Shown: positions 7,391 through 17,110 of the stretch, piece after piece
Layout: every line of letters begins with the position of its first letter
How positions within the stretch are numbered: position 1 is the first letter of the stretch
Assembly (NCBI GenBank): GCA_965267435.1
Contig: OZ253960.1
Coordinates: 1,612,001-1,676,000, forward strand
DNA length: 64,000 nt
DNA from: JAWPMT01 sp965267435
GTDB taxonomy: Bacteria; Bacteroidota; Bacteroidia; Cytophagales; Cyclobacteriaceae
Reading direction: 5' to 3'
Notes under the pieces: generated by a model
What the model was told of the DNA's origin: nothing
The model's database searches: none
What the model saw: the letters and a program-made list of their open reading frames with translations, nothing else
Made by a program: the position numbers and the translations under genes

Positions 7391-9877
7391 ATGACCTTTG
7401 ACCAGTCAAAAATCGACTTACCCATCATTGAAATTCTGCCCAATCTCAAGGAGCAACTGAAAACGACCCCGACTGTGATCGTGCACGCTCCACCGGGCGC
7501 AGGCAAGAGCACCATCATTCCCCTGGCACTTTTGGACGACCTTCCTACGCACTCCAAAAAGATCCTCATGCTGGAGCCACGCAGACTGGCTGCGAGATCT
7601 ATCGCCGCTCGGATGGCGGACCTCCTGGGAGAGCAGGTAGAACAAACAGTTGGCTATCGGATCCGGTTTGATACGAAAGTGAGTGAGGCTACCCGTATTG
7701 AGGTCATCACGGAAGGTATTCTGACAAGAATGTTGCAGTCCGACAACGCCCTCGAGGATGTGGGCATGGTGATCTTCGATGAGTTTCATGAGCGTAACAT
7801 CCACTCTGACACAGCCCTGGCCTTCTGCCTGGATTGCCAGCAAGTCCTCAGGCCTGACTTACGAATCCTGATCATGTCGGCCACTCTGGATGCCTCACAC
7901 ATTGCCTCCCTATTGAAGGCACCGATCCTTGAGAGCCACGGACGCCAATATCCTGTGGAACACATTTACACCGGTCAATCAGATGTGCGCCTCACAGGAG
8001 AACTGATGAGTCAGGCAGTCCGAAAGGCACTACAAGACCAAGAGGGAGATATCTTGTGCTTTCTACCTGGTGAAGCCGAGATCCGCGCATGCGAGGAACT
8101 TTTGAAGAAAGGATCAGTAGGCGCCAGGATCCACCCGCTCTATGGTATGCTACCCAGAGCGGCACAAGATGCCGCTATACGACCTGATAAGAATGGAATA
8201 CGGAAAGTAGTCCTAGCTACCTCCATCGCAGAAACCAGTCTCACCATCGAGGGGGTGAGCATTGTCATTGACAGTGGCTGGAGCAGATCAGCGAGGTTCG
8301 ACCCCAATACGGGCCTGACACGGCTGGAAACGGTTCGCGTGTCCAGGGATGCCGCTGATCAGCGTGCTGGTCGCGCCGGAAGGCTAGGCCCCGGAGTTTG
8401 CTATCGAATGTGGTCACTTGCAGACCAGGAAAGACTGGAAAGCCATCGCCAGCCGGAAATCATCAATGCCGATCTTGCACCCCTTATGCTCGATCTGGCC
8501 AACTGGGGCGTTAAGAACCCTGAACAACTGACCTGGATCACACCTCCCCCACCCGGTCATCTCGCCCAGGCCCACGCGACCTTGGTGGACATCGAAGCGA
8601 TAGAGGATGGGAAAATAACCGGACATGGTAAAGAGATTCAGCGTCTTCCATCCCATCCACGATTGGCACACATGATGCTTCGCGCGAAGGACCACGACAC
8701 CATCTCTTTGGCGACAGACGTAGCTGCAGTGTTGGAAGAAAGAGATCCACTGGGTCGAGAGGCGGGCATTGATATCAACCTACGAGTCGAGGCCCTAAGA
8801 AAACATCGAGAGGAGAAAAGGCAGGGAAAACGTCTGGCCAGACTGGAACAGGTGGCCGCTTCCTATCGTCGGCTATTCGACGTAGAAGAGGACAATGACC
8901 TGCCAGATGCCTACGAAACGGGATATCTGCTCGCCCAGGCTTACCCTGAAAGGATCGCTGTAGCCAGGCCCGGCAACAACGCCCAGTTTCAGCTGGCGAA
9001 TGGTGCACTGGGTATGGCCAGCCATAAAGACGAGTTGGCATTTGAGCAAGCATTGGCGGTGGCCCACATGGACGCCAGAGAGGGCATGGGCAAGATCTTC
9101 CTCGCCTCGCCGCTGAATCCCCGTGACCTGGAGCCACTGGTGAAGGAACGAGAGATGGTGAGATGGAATGACGACGAGGAGACCCTGCAGGCGACTGTCG
9201 AATTGAGAATTGGCAGCATCGTACTTAATAGCCGGCCTTTGCAGGACCCCTCAGATGAAGCCATCGAAGAGGCACTGAGCCAGGCGATACTTCGAAAAGG
9301 TAGCCAGTTGCTCGACTGGAATCAGGACGTCACCCAATGGCAATCTCGGGTGCTCAGCCTCCGGCATTGGCGGCCGGACGACGGTTGGCCTGATGTCACG
9401 ACCACTCACCTGCTGCAGACAGCCAAGGAATGGCTGGGACCCTACTTCGCACAACTCCGACGAGCACAAGACTTCAAAAAGTTGGCACTGCTGGACATAC
9501 TCCACCACGCCCTTCCCTACGACCTGCAACAGACCCTGTCCCATCTGACGCCGACGCGAATAGAAGTGCCCAGTGGATCTCAAATCAAACTTAAATACGC
9601 GGAAGATGGCAGTCCCCCGGTCCTCGCTGTCAGGATCCAGGAAGTCTTTGGACTTAAGGAAACCCCGCGAGTAAACGAAGGTCGCAATGCTGTATTAATG
9701 CACTTGCTTTCACCCGGATTCAAACCCGTACAAATCACCTCGGACCTCACAAGCTTTTGGAACAATGGCTTTCACGAGGTAAAAAAGGAACTCAAGCGGA
9801 GATACCCCAAACACTCATGGCCCGACGACCCCTGGGATGCAGAAGCCATTCGGGGTGTGAAAAGAAGGACAAATTAG
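7391..9877 (+). CDS. hrpB: ATP-dependent RNA helicase HrpB (DEAH family)
   Basis: The 828-residue, full-length protein carries Walker A HAPPGAGKST (Lys39), the DEAH-variant motif II DEFHERN, motif III MSATLD, motif VI DQRAGRAGRLG and the C-terminal HrpB domain (SHPRLAHMML, then a distal LTSFWNNGFHEVKKELKRRYPKH segment split here only in description). HrpB proteins are DExH RNA helicases of uncertain physiological role. The gene stands alone in its orientation, and its stop codon overlaps that of the convergent MFS gene (shared bases within TTAG at 9874-9877). The start ATG at 7391 places the first helix directly before the helicase core, as usual. Confidence 0.95.
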   Translation: MTFDQSKIDLPIIEILPNLKEQLKTTPTVIVHAPPGAGKSTIIPLALLDDLPTHSKKILMLEPRRLAARSIAARMADLLGEQVEQTVGYRIRFDTKVSEATRIEVITEGILTRMLQSDNALEDVGMVIFDEFHERNIHSDTALAFCLDCQQVLRPDLRILIMSATLDASHIASLLKAPILESHGRQYPVEHIYTGQSDVRLTGELMSQAVRKALQDQEGDILCFLPGEAEIRACEELLKKGSVGARIHPLYGMLPRAAQDAAIRPDKNGIRKVVLATSIAETSLTIEGVSIVIDSGWSRSARFDPNTGLTRLETVRVSRDAADQRAGRAGRLGPGVCYRMWSLADQERLESHRQPEIINADLAPLMLDLANWGVKNPEQLTWITPPPPGHLAQAHATLVDIEAIEDGKITGHGKEIQRLPSHPRLAHMMLRAKDHDTISLATDVAAVLEERDPLGREAGIDINLRVEALRKHREEKRQGKRLARLEQVAASYRRLFDVEEDNDLPDAYETGYLLAQAYPERIAVARPGNNAQFQLANGALGMASHKDELAFEQALAVAHMDAREGMGKIFLASPLNPRDLEPLVKEREMVRWNDDEETLQATVELRIGSIVLNSRPLQDPSDEAIEEALSQAILRKGSQLLDWNQDVTQWQSRVLSLRHWRPDDGWPDVTTTHLLQTAKEWLGPYFAQLRRAQDFKKLALLDILHHALPYDLQQTLSHLTPTRIEVPSGSQIKLKYAEDGSPPVLAVRIQEVFGLKETPRVNEGRNAVLMHLLSPGFKPVQITSDLTSFWNNGFHEVKKELKRRYPKHSWPDDPWDAEAIRGVKRRTN

Positions 9878-11211
9878 TCGTTGGTAGTCAGCTCTTCCCG
9901 GTGTCGTATCTGCGGGTTGTTGGCACGCACGGCAGCCAATGTCAGCAGTAGAAAAATCGCAAGACAGATCCAGCCAGCCATGCGATAAGATCCAAAGTAC
10001 GTCAGTGAAAGGCTGAACATTATTGGGCCCAGGGCGCTAAAGAACACGGTCATGCTGAGTACCTGCCCTGAAATGGCCCCGAGATGTAAGCGCCCAAAAT
10101 ATCGAGGCCATGTTACGGACATTAGCACACTAAAGAGGCCCGAGGCCATGCCACTGCCAACAACGATCAGGAAGAACGCTCCGGTGAAGTGGCCCAAGAG
10201 GATTATACCTAACACCCAGACGCAAACACTAATGCCCATCGCGTAAAGCAGTAGTTTTAGTTGTATATGATCACTGGTGATACTGGCCAGAAGAGTGACT
10301 GCGATAGCGATGACGGCAGATTGGGGGAACACACTGATCGCCCTCTCAGCATCGATCCCAGCCTCTCCAAAGAGCGAAACGACATGGAAGGTAAAACCAG
10401 TAATGAACAGCCCATGCATGGACACCATCAAGGCAAAGACCCAAAATGCGTAGTTGCGAATGGCTTCTTTTTTGGAATATTGCTTCACCACAGGAAAGAG
10501 CGCCTTGGGTTCTGCCCGCCTCCTTCCTTGGTAGTTACCATCCGGCTTCAGGTCACTGGCTTCGGGATTGTCCCTAAAGAAAGTAAAAGCAAAGACCGGA
10601 AAGATAACGCAAGCCACTAACGCGAGTATCTGCCATGCGCCGCTCCACGCCGATCTTTCGATCAGATAGTACAGTACGAGGGGCGCCACCGAGAATCCGA
10701 AGGAAACGACACTATTACTCAGGCCGGTTGCGAGCCCTCGTCGCCGCTCAAACCACTCCATCATCATATTTCTGGAGGTCATTGTCAGAACCCCTTGACC
10801 AAAAAACCTCAAAAGAAGGAATCCAGTCGTGGTGAAAGCAATCACGATGATCGTCCTATCGACCACCAACCAGTCTATGAAGCGGGGCAAGACGCTGAGA
10901 TACAGCAAGACCAGTCCCATCCCCATACTCGAAAGAATTGCCAGCACCCTGGCTCCCCATTGGTCATATTTCTTTCCGGCCCACGGAAGTAGAAAAGAAC
11001 TGCCAATGGTCCCTAGCATGTACGCAAGGCTGAGCTCATCCCGAGACAACCGCAATGCTTCAATCAGGGCGTCCGTAAAAACCGACACCCCCATTGTCTG
11101 GCCGGGGATACTCATGAGCATACCCAGGGGTCCGCATATGAGAATGATCCAACCATAAAAGAATGGCCACTTTGCCGGATCAAAGGGAGTTTTCGGAGAG
11201 ATCTTCAACAT
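9874..11211 (-). CDS. Major facilitator superfamily transporter
   Basis: The 445-residue product has about 12 hydrophobic helices and a central cytoplasmic loop. It begins with a KWPFFYGWIILICGPLGM motif, typical of the oxalate/formate-antiporter and monocarboxylate-like MFS branch, and has the loop 2-3 signature GKKYDQWGAR (the MFS GxxxDRxGxR motif). The substrate cannot be read from the sequence; an organic anion is a family-based guess. It is convergent with hrpB with overlapping stop codons and has no other close partner, since the next plus-strand gene begins about 160 bases beyond its start. Confidence 0.88.
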   Translation of the reverse strand: MLKISPKTPFDPAKWPFFYGWIILICGPLGMLMSIPGQTMGVSVFTDALIEALRLSRDELSLAYMLGTIGSSFLLPWAGKKYDQWGARVLAILSSMGMGLVLLYLSVLPRFIDWLVVDRTIIVIAFTTTGFLLLRFFGQGVLTMTSRNMMMEWFERRRGLATGLSNSVVSFGFSVAPLVLYYLIERSAWSGAWQILALVACVIFPVFAFTFFRDNPEASDLKPDGNYQGRRRAEPKALFPVVKQYSKKEAIRNYAFWVFALMVSMHGLFITGFTFHVVSLFGEAGIDAERAISVFPQSAVIAIAVTLLASITSDHIQLKLLLYAMGISVCVWVLGIILLGHFTGAFFLIVVGSGMASGLFSVLMSVTWPRYFGRLHLGAISGQVLSMTVFFSALGPIMFSLSLTYFGSYRMAGWICLAIFLLLTLAAVRANNPQIRHREELTTND

Positions 11212-11369
11212 CGAGGGGCGAAGTTAGAGGTGCAGACGTTAATAAAACATGAAACTTTCGAAGGTGTCTGGTAACAGTTGAAGTGGCGAACCCAACGATT
11301 GAATGATCTTATGCTACGAATCAACCTCACGTGCGCACCTGAGAAGTCGATTCCAATTATATTTAAGAG

Positions 11370-12575
11370 ATGGCATCGACAATCACACTACCGGAGCAGT
11401 CTGAGCAGATCGTTGAACAGGAGGCCTCTACCGCCGCTGTCAACACCGCAAGCTTACCTACCTATGTTTACGCCAGTGTCTTTGCATCCACCTGCGTGGT
11501 CGTGGGTATTATCTGGGACATTTCATGGCACATAAGCATAGGTAGAGACGGTCTGTTGTCCCCTCCCCACCTGGTGGTCTACCTGGGAGCCATCATTGCA
11601 GGGGTTTTCTCCGGATTCAAAGTCCTGAAGACAACCTTCGCCGGAACTGACACAGAGCGGGCATCGACAGTCAAGTTTTGGGGCGTATTTCATGGTTCCC
11701 TCGGAGCGCTATTCTGCATTTGGGGAGCCATCGCCATGTTGACCTCAGCACCTTTCGACGATTGGTGGCACAACACCTACGGCCTCGATGTCAAAATCTT
11801 GTCGCCTCCACATGCCGTCCTGGGGCTGGGGATCATCATGATCCAATTTGGTGCGCTGGTGAGCACCCTGTCCAGTCAAAACAACGCACAAACTGGTAAC
11901 ATTCGTGGTGTTCACAAGTGGTTGTTCATCATCGCCTCCGGTCTACTTGTTGTGAGCTTCTTTACCCTGGCGACGGAATACCTCGACCGCCATGACATGC
12001 ACCATTCCTCTTTCTATCAGATTTCGGCCATCATCTTCCCCGTACTCCTCGTGGCAGTGGCCACCGCTTCCAAATTGCGGTGGGCAGCTACAGCGACTAC
12101 AGTGGTTTACTCATTGGTGCTGGCCTCGCTGGTATGGATCCTTCCACTATTTCCCGCAGAGCCCCTGCTGGGTCCGATAAGAAATCATATCACACACTAT
12201 CAAGCATTCAAATTCCCTTTGTTGCTGATCTTCCCAGCTCTGATGATTGACATCGTTCTCAACCGATCTACTGGGAAGAACCGATGGATCGTGGCTGCAA
12301 TGATCGGATCCCTTTTTGTGCTCGTGTTCTTCGCTGTTCAGTGGCCATTTGGCGACTTTCTGATGAGCCCTTACGCGCGGAACTGGTTCTTTGGGACAGA
12401 CTCCTGGTACTATGCGAACAGTCCTGATTGGGAATATCGCTTTGCCTTTGCACCATGGCGCACGCACAGTGGATGGGGCCTCCTACGGGGATTGGCCATC
12501 GCCGCGGTATTCGCTATTTTATCGGCGAGAGTCGGCCTATCGTGGGGTCAATGGATGTCCAAAGTACGACGATAG
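11370..12575 (+). CDS. Polytopic membrane protein with conserved His motifs
   Basis: The 401-residue protein has roughly 9-10 hydrophobic helices. Paired motifs WDISWHISIGRD..LLSPPH and WWHNTYGLDVKILSPPH, plus DRHDMHH and RNHITHYQ, place many His and Trp residues at membrane boundaries. This suggests metal or heme binding, but I do not recognise a named family. It lies 29 bases before a secreted/membrane YtkA-CopC-like protein and is surely co-transcribed with it, so the pair probably works together, possibly in copper handling or in a respiratory-type membrane complex. The ATG at 11370 is followed by a short cytoplasmic tail before the first helix. Confidence 0.8.
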   Translation: MASTITLPEQSEQIVEQEASTAAVNTASLPTYVYASVFASTCVVVGIIWDISWHISIGRDGLLSPPHLVVYLGAIIAGVFSGFKVLKTTFAGTDTERASTVKFWGVFHGSLGALFCIWGAIAMLTSAPFDDWWHNTYGLDVKILSPPHAVLGLGIIMIQFGALVSTLSSQNNAQTGNIRGVHKWLFIIASGLLVVSFFTLATEYLDRHDMHHSSFYQISAIIFPVLLVAVATASKLRWAATATTVVYSLVLASLVWILPLFPAEPLLGPIRNHITHYQAFKFPLLLIFPALMIDIVLNRSTGKNRWIVAAMIGSLFVLVFFAVQWPFGDFLMSPYARNWFFGTDSWYYANSPDWEYRFAFAPWRTHSGWGLLRGLAIAAVFAILSARVGLSWGQWMSKVRR

Positions 12576-12604
12576 ATACACGGTCTCTCACAAGAATTCA
12601 AAAC

Positions 12605-14239
12605 ATGTTCAGAAAACTGCTTCTCATCAGCATTTGCCTAATTGCCTTGCCGTTGGCCACTACACATGCCCATGTAGGCAGCCCCGGTGTGGTATTCGAG
12701 GGGAAGGCAGGCCCCTATGACCTACTTATAAGCATCAATCCCCCGGACGTAATCCCCGGAATCGCGGAGATATCGATTTACACGCTGTCACCAGAGGTAG
12801 ATAACATCAGCGCAAAACCCATCTACTGGGGTGTTGGTGATGAGGGGTCCCCCAAATCAGACCCTATGTATCCCGTTGAGGGCCAACCTGGCCAGTATGA
12901 GGGGATTGTCTGGTTCATGAGTAACGGGACCGCCAGCGTCGAACTCACCGTCACAGGCGGAGTCGGTGAGGGCAAGGCGATCGTACCCATCATGGCAACG
13001 GCTACAGCGCAGAATGAAATGGAAGCAGGCTTGGGCTGGTTATTGGCCGGTCTGGGATTACTCTTGGTCGTATTGATGGTCACTATCCTTAGTCTGGCGA
13101 TGAGTGACAGCCTGCTGCCGCCGGGTGAAGGCGCTGGCGATGTCAGCAGAAAAAGGATCAAAGGCGCGATCGTGGCGGTCGTGGCCCTCGTCCTGTTGCT
13201 ATACGGGGGCAAAAGCTGGTGGGATGCCGAAGCACGGTCCTATCGGCGTTACATGTATAAGCCACCGCAAGCCAATTCCTCAGTGGATGTGGTGGACGGC
13301 AATCGAGTGCTCACTTTCCAGATTGACTCCACAAGCCTCGGCCCCAACCGCCTGCCGATGGAGTACATGGTGCCGGATCATGGTAAACTTATGCACATGT
13401 TTATGATCCGTGAAGGTTCGCTCGATGTATTTGCACACCTGCACCCCAAGCGAGTCGATCCCATGACTTTTCGTGTGGCGCTACCGGATGTACCCGAAGG
13501 CAAGTACTATGTCTTTGGCGACATCGTACGGCTGAATGGGTTCACAGAAACCATCGCTGATACAGTACACATTCCTGCGGGCGCTCTGGCGGCCATTGAC
13601 TCCTCCTACGCTTTGAGTGATCCTGACGATACATATATTTTCTCGACGGCGGCCAACGCTGCCATAGACTCCGACCTACCTGGGGATATTCTCATCTGTG
13701 GCAAACCAGGGATCGAGACTCCTCTACTCGACGGTAGCACAGCGGTTTTTGAGTACCAACCCAATGAAGCCTTCGAAACCGGGAAAGTCTATCCCCTTAC
13801 GTTCGCGATCAATGCACCTGACGGATCTCCAGCTGAGCTCGAGCCGTACATGGGCATGATGGGTCACGCCGTCGTCTTTAGAAAAGAAGGGGGCGTTTAT
13901 GTGCACCTGCACCCTGTGGGCAACTACTCCATGGCATCACAAGAGATCATTGAGACCAGAATTGACGAGGATACGCCCAATCCCTCCATTCCAGAGATGT
14001 CGCTGTTTTATGACAGTGTGAACCAGGTGGTGCAACACATCGCGCTCATGTCGGAGGAAGATCGTAATGAGTTACTTACCGCAGGAATGGAGCATACGGG
14101 GCTTGGCGTTCACGAGGAGCACGGTGCGACCGTCACTTTTCCCTATGCCTTTCCGCAGCCAGGCGAATACCGCATATGGATCCAAATGAAGCGCGAAGGG
14201 AAGGTCTTGAACAGTAGCTTCGACGCTCGGGTACTTTAG
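12605..14239 (+). CDS. Membrane-anchored YtkA/CopC-like protein
   Basis: The start at 12605 (MFRKLLLISICLIALPLATTHAH, a signal peptide of about 22 residues) is preferred over an upstream frame start at 12428 that would overlap the previous gene. The 544-residue product has an extracytoplasmic beta-domain beginning HVGSPGVVFEG, and two central hydrophobic segments separated by a short charged loop. Two later beta-domains carry the His-rich motifs HGKLMHMFMIR..FAHLHP and GMMGHAVVFR..VHLHP. These repeated H-x-HP patterns are typical of YtkA-like, potentially copper-binding extracytoplasmic proteins. It is the second gene of a pair with the membrane protein just upstream. The metal role is inferred. 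Confidence 0.82.
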   Translation: MFRKLLLISICLIALPLATTHAHVGSPGVVFEGKAGPYDLLISINPPDVIPGIAEISIYTLSPEVDNISAKPIYWGVGDEGSPKSDPMYPVEGQPGQYEGIVWFMSNGTASVELTVTGGVGEGKAIVPIMATATAQNEMEAGLGWLLAGLGLLLVVLMVTILSLAMSDSLLPPGEGAGDVSRKRIKGAIVAVVALVLLLYGGKSWWDAEARSYRRYMYKPPQANSSVDVVDGNRVLTFQIDSTSLGPNRLPMEYMVPDHGKLMHMFMIREGSLDVFAHLHPKRVDPMTFRVALPDVPEGKYYVFGDIVRLNGFTETIADTVHIPAGALAAIDSSYALSDPDDTYIFSTAANAAIDSDLPGDILICGKPGIETPLLDGSTAVFEYQPNEAFETGKVYPLTFAINAPDGSPAELEPYMGMMGHAVVFRKEGGVYVHLHPVGNYSMASQEIIETRIDEDTPNPSIPEMSLFYDSVNQVVQHIALMSEEDRNELLTAGMEHTGLGVHEEHGATVTFPYAFPQPGEYRIWIQMKREGKVLNSSFDARVL

Positions 14240-14332
14240 GGCTCCTTTGTCCCCAATTGCCATTTATCTAGCTCTGCGACCAATCAACAGCTATTGATAA
14301 TTGACACTGCGATTGGTATTAAATTCGTGGCC

Positions 14333-16543
14333 GTGAAAAGCTTGCTGGCTGTTGGATTACTACTTGCTTCATTCTGCCTTATCGCGCAGGACGATCAATA
14401 TCTCATATCGCGGGCCACTTCTCAGATCGTCATAGATGGTGTGCTCGATGAGGAAGCATGGGCCAATGCTGAAATCGCCACCAATTTCCAGCAGTACTTC
14501 CCTTATGATTCGTCCCTGGCGGAAAATCAAACGGAAATCCGGTTGACCTACGACGATCAATTTCTCTATTTCGCAGCCAGGATGACAAATTCATCCAAAG
14601 ACCGGAAATATGTCGTCAATTCACTTCGCCGTGATTACCGCGGAGGCAGTCGAGATGGCATCACGCTGATTTTGGACCCATTCCAGGATAACACGAATGC
14701 CTTCCAATTTGGCATCAACCCCTACGGAGTACAACGCGAAGGGCTCATTGCCAATGGAGGCCAGAGAAGCGAGGACCTATCCCTCTCCTGGGACAACAAA
14801 TGGTATGCGGAGGCGACGCGCAACGACGGCTATTGGGTAGCGGAGGCGGCCATCCCCTTCAAGACACTGAGATTTAAGGAAGGTGCAAAGAAGTGGAACG
14901 TGAATTTTTATCGAATCGACACTGACCCGGCTGAGCGATCCACCTGGTCCCCGGTACCTCGTAACTTCAACCTTATCTCGTTGGCATTCATGAAAGAGCT
15001 GGTCTGGGACCAACCCCTTGGCAATCCCGGTTCCAATGTTTCTCTTATTCCCTATGTTGCCGGTCGGGGCGCCCAGGATTTTGACGCTGAGGATACCTCT
15101 CCCAATCTGAGTGGCGACATCGGTGGTGACGCAAAAATTGCCATTGGGCCCGGATTGAACCTCGACCTGACCGTCAATCCCGACTTCTCTCAGGTTGATG
15201 CAGACGTGCAAGTGACGAACCTGACGCGTTTCGAACTCTTCTTTCCAGAGAGAAGGCAGTTCTTTCTCGAAAATGCGGACTTGTTCCAGGACGTCGGCCA
15301 TCCGTTCCTGGCACGGCCTTTTTTCTCGAGGAGGATAGGAATTGCATTGGATACGGCCACCGGTGTGATCGTGCAGAATCCCATACACTATGGCGCCAGA
15401 CTCAGTGGCAAAATCGATAACAATACGCGAATAGGACTACTCAACATGCAAACCGCCAAAGACGCCGCCATCGGCTTGCCATCACTTAACTACACGGTAG
15501 GTGTGTTGCAACGTAAGGTCTTCTCAAGGAGCTCTATTGGTGGCATTTTCGTCAACAAAGAGAGCTTCTCCAATAAAAGTGAGCTGGATTCGGCCAATGC
15601 CTACAATAGAGTCGTAGGTCTGGACTACAACATCAGGTCCAGTGATGCCAGATGGAACGGGCGGGTATTTTATCATCACAGTTTTGACAGTGACAAACCG
15701 AGCAACGACGCTTTCACACAGTCTGGCTGGATCAGCTTCCAGGGACGAGCGTGGAACTTTGAATGGGCGCATGTCTATGTTGGAGATAATTATGAGGCTG
15801 AAGTGGGTTTTGTACCTCGTAATGGTTTCTTCAGGATCAATCCTGGCTTCGGCTATACCATCCTGCCCTCCAGTGGTGCCTTCACCAGACATACGATGAA
15901 AGCAGAAGTCGAGTATTTCTGGGACAAGGAACGCGAGACTGATCGCCTCTGGGGCCTCAACTACGAGGCGCGCCTGCTGAATACTGGTCAGTTGGAGGTA
16001 GCGCTGGAACGTAAGTACACGTATCTGTTTGAACCATTTGATCCCAGTAACAGCGGGGGACTTGAAATAGAGGCCGGCGAAAGTTTCACGTACAATGCGG
16101 CTAATTTTTCATTCATGTCCGACGGGCGTAAGCTCTTTTCTTACCAATTGGAAGGTACAGCCGGCGAATTTTTCAATGGGCATCTGTACGGTATCGGTGG
16201 TATGCTGAATTACCGGTTTCAGCCCTACGTTGCCATCTCTATGAATTTCAACTACAACCGCGTTTCTCTACCAGAACCATTCGAGGACGCGAACTTGCTA
16301 CTAATAGGTCCGCGTTTGGACATAACGTTTACGAAGAAGATCTTTTTTACCAATTTTGTTCAGTACAATAGCCAGGCGGATAACATCAATGTTAATGCGC
16401 GACTCCAGTATCGATTTGCGCCTGTATCGGATCTGTTTATTGTCTATACGGACAATTACAATACCAGCGGGTTGGGCGAGATGGGGTTGGCTCCTGTGAA
16501 CAGGGCATTGGTGCTGAAATTGACCTACTGGCTGAACCTGTAG
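14333..16543 (+). CDS. DUF5916/CBM9-like secreted outer-membrane protein
   Basis: The product is about 736 residues. A GTG at 14333 (KSLLAVGLLLASFCLIAQ) gives a clean signal peptide; a TTG at 14294 would add 13 residues. An N-terminal carbohydrate-binding-9-like fold (IDGVLDEEAW, then YDDQFLYFAARM) is followed by the DUF5916 region (NPDFSQVDADVQVTNLTRFE, FFPERRQFFLENAD). The long C-terminal part has alternating beta-strands consistent with an outer-membrane barrel, ending in an aromatic-rich strand (LVLKLTYWLNL). Such proteins are common in Bacteroidota beside peptidases or sugar-related genes, but their role is undefined. It sits just before a cyclophilin gene, with a 19-base gap. Confidence 0.85.
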   Translation: MKSLLAVGLLLASFCLIAQDDQYLISRATSQIVIDGVLDEEAWANAEIATNFQQYFPYDSSLAENQTEIRLTYDDQFLYFAARMTNSSKDRKYVVNSLRRDYRGGSRDGITLILDPFQDNTNAFQFGINPYGVQREGLIANGGQRSEDLSLSWDNKWYAEATRNDGYWVAEAAIPFKTLRFKEGAKKWNVNFYRIDTDPAERSTWSPVPRNFNLISLAFMKELVWDQPLGNPGSNVSLIPYVAGRGAQDFDAEDTSPNLSGDIGGDAKIAIGPGLNLDLTVNPDFSQVDADVQVTNLTRFELFFPERRQFFLENADLFQDVGHPFLARPFFSRRIGIALDTATGVIVQNPIHYGARLSGKIDNNTRIGLLNMQTAKDAAIGLPSLNYTVGVLQRKVFSRSSIGGIFVNKESFSNKSELDSANAYNRVVGLDYNIRSSDARWNGRVFYHHSFDSDKPSNDAFTQSGWISFQGRAWNFEWAHVYVGDNYEAEVGFVPRNGFFRINPGFGYTILPSSGAFTRHTMKAEVEYFWDKERETDRLWGLNYEARLLNTGQLEVALERKYTYLFEPFDPSNSGGLEIEAGESFTYNAANFSFMSDGRKLFSYQLEGTAGEFFNGHLYGIGGMLNYRFQPYVAISMNFNYNRVSLPEPFEDANLLLIGPRLDITFTKKIFFTNFVQYNSQADNINVNARLQYRFAPVSDLFIVYTDNYNTSGLGEMGLAPVNRALVLKLTYWLNL

Positions 16544-16562
16544 GAACTTGAACCAATTGATT

Positions 16563-17000
16563 ATGAAAAAAGCAGAAATACACACTAAGAAAGGGGTCAT
16601 GAAAATCGAATTCTTCGAAGATGATGCCCCAAACACCGTTAAGAATTTTGTGGACTTAGCCCAGCATGGGTTCTATGACGGACTTACCTTCCATCGCGTG
16701 ATCCCCAATTTCGTAATTCAAGGCGGATGCCCCAACGGTGACGGAACCGGAGGCCCGGGATATCACATAGATTGTGAACTCGATGGTGGCAATCAGTACC
16801 ATGACAGAGGAGTGCTCTCCATGGCGCACGCCGGTAGAAATACCGGTGGATCGCAATTCTTCATCTGCCACAGTCGCGACAACACTGCCCACCTGGATCG
16901 GAATCATACCGTTTTTGGCAAGGTGTATGAAGGCGTCGAAGTCATTGACGACATCCGGCAGGGTGACAAGATGGATAAAGTAGTGATTATGGAGGAGTAA
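16563..17000 (+). CDS. Cyclophilin-type peptidyl-prolyl cis-trans isomerase
   Basis: The 145-residue cytoplasmic protein starts at the ATG at 16563 (MKKAEIHTKKG); a TTG at 16548 is possible. It carries the cyclophilin signature: FYDGLTFHRVIPNFVIQGG with the catalytic Arg, GPGYHIDCEL, and AHAGRNTGGSQFFI with Gln-Phe-Phe. It catalyses proline isomerisation during folding, and without a signal peptide it should act in the cytoplasm. It is probably co-transcribed with the preceding DUF5916 gene, and a UUCG-capped hairpin begins in its stop codon. Confidence 0.95.
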   Translation: MKKAEIHTKKGVMKIEFFEDDAPNTVKNFVDLAQHGFYDGLTFHRVIPNFVIQGGCPNGDGTGGPGYHIDCELDGGNQYHDRGVLSMAHAGRNTGGSQFFICHSRDNTAHLDRNHTVFGKVYEGVEVIDDIRQGDKMDKVVIMEE

Positions 17001-17014
17001 GGGCTTCGGCCCTT
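16999..17014 (+). terminator. UUCG-tetraloop hairpin at the end of the cyclophilin gene
   Basis: AAGGGC TTCG GCCCTT forms a perfect 6-bp stem capped by the very stable UUCG tetraloop, beginning inside the stop codon. Only a weak T-rich tail follows, so it may be an mRNA 3'-end stabiliser rather than a strong intrinsic terminator. Confidence 0.55.
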
Positions 17015-17085
17015 CTAGGGTCAAAACCACTCGAACTGTCACCAAGACGGCCCATTGATCATAAGGCGAATGCCACGCTGTGGCT

Positions 17086-17093
17086 TATCTTTG
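17086..17093 (+). promoter_or_regulatory. Candidate -7 element upstream of the DUF2911 gene
   Basis: TATCTTTG is a perfect TAnnTTTG match, 17 bases before the ATG at 17111. No TTG is found at the ideal spacing upstream, so this rests on the -7 element alone. Confidence 0.4.
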
Positions 17094-17110
17094 TCTTTCA
17101 GGATCGGGAT

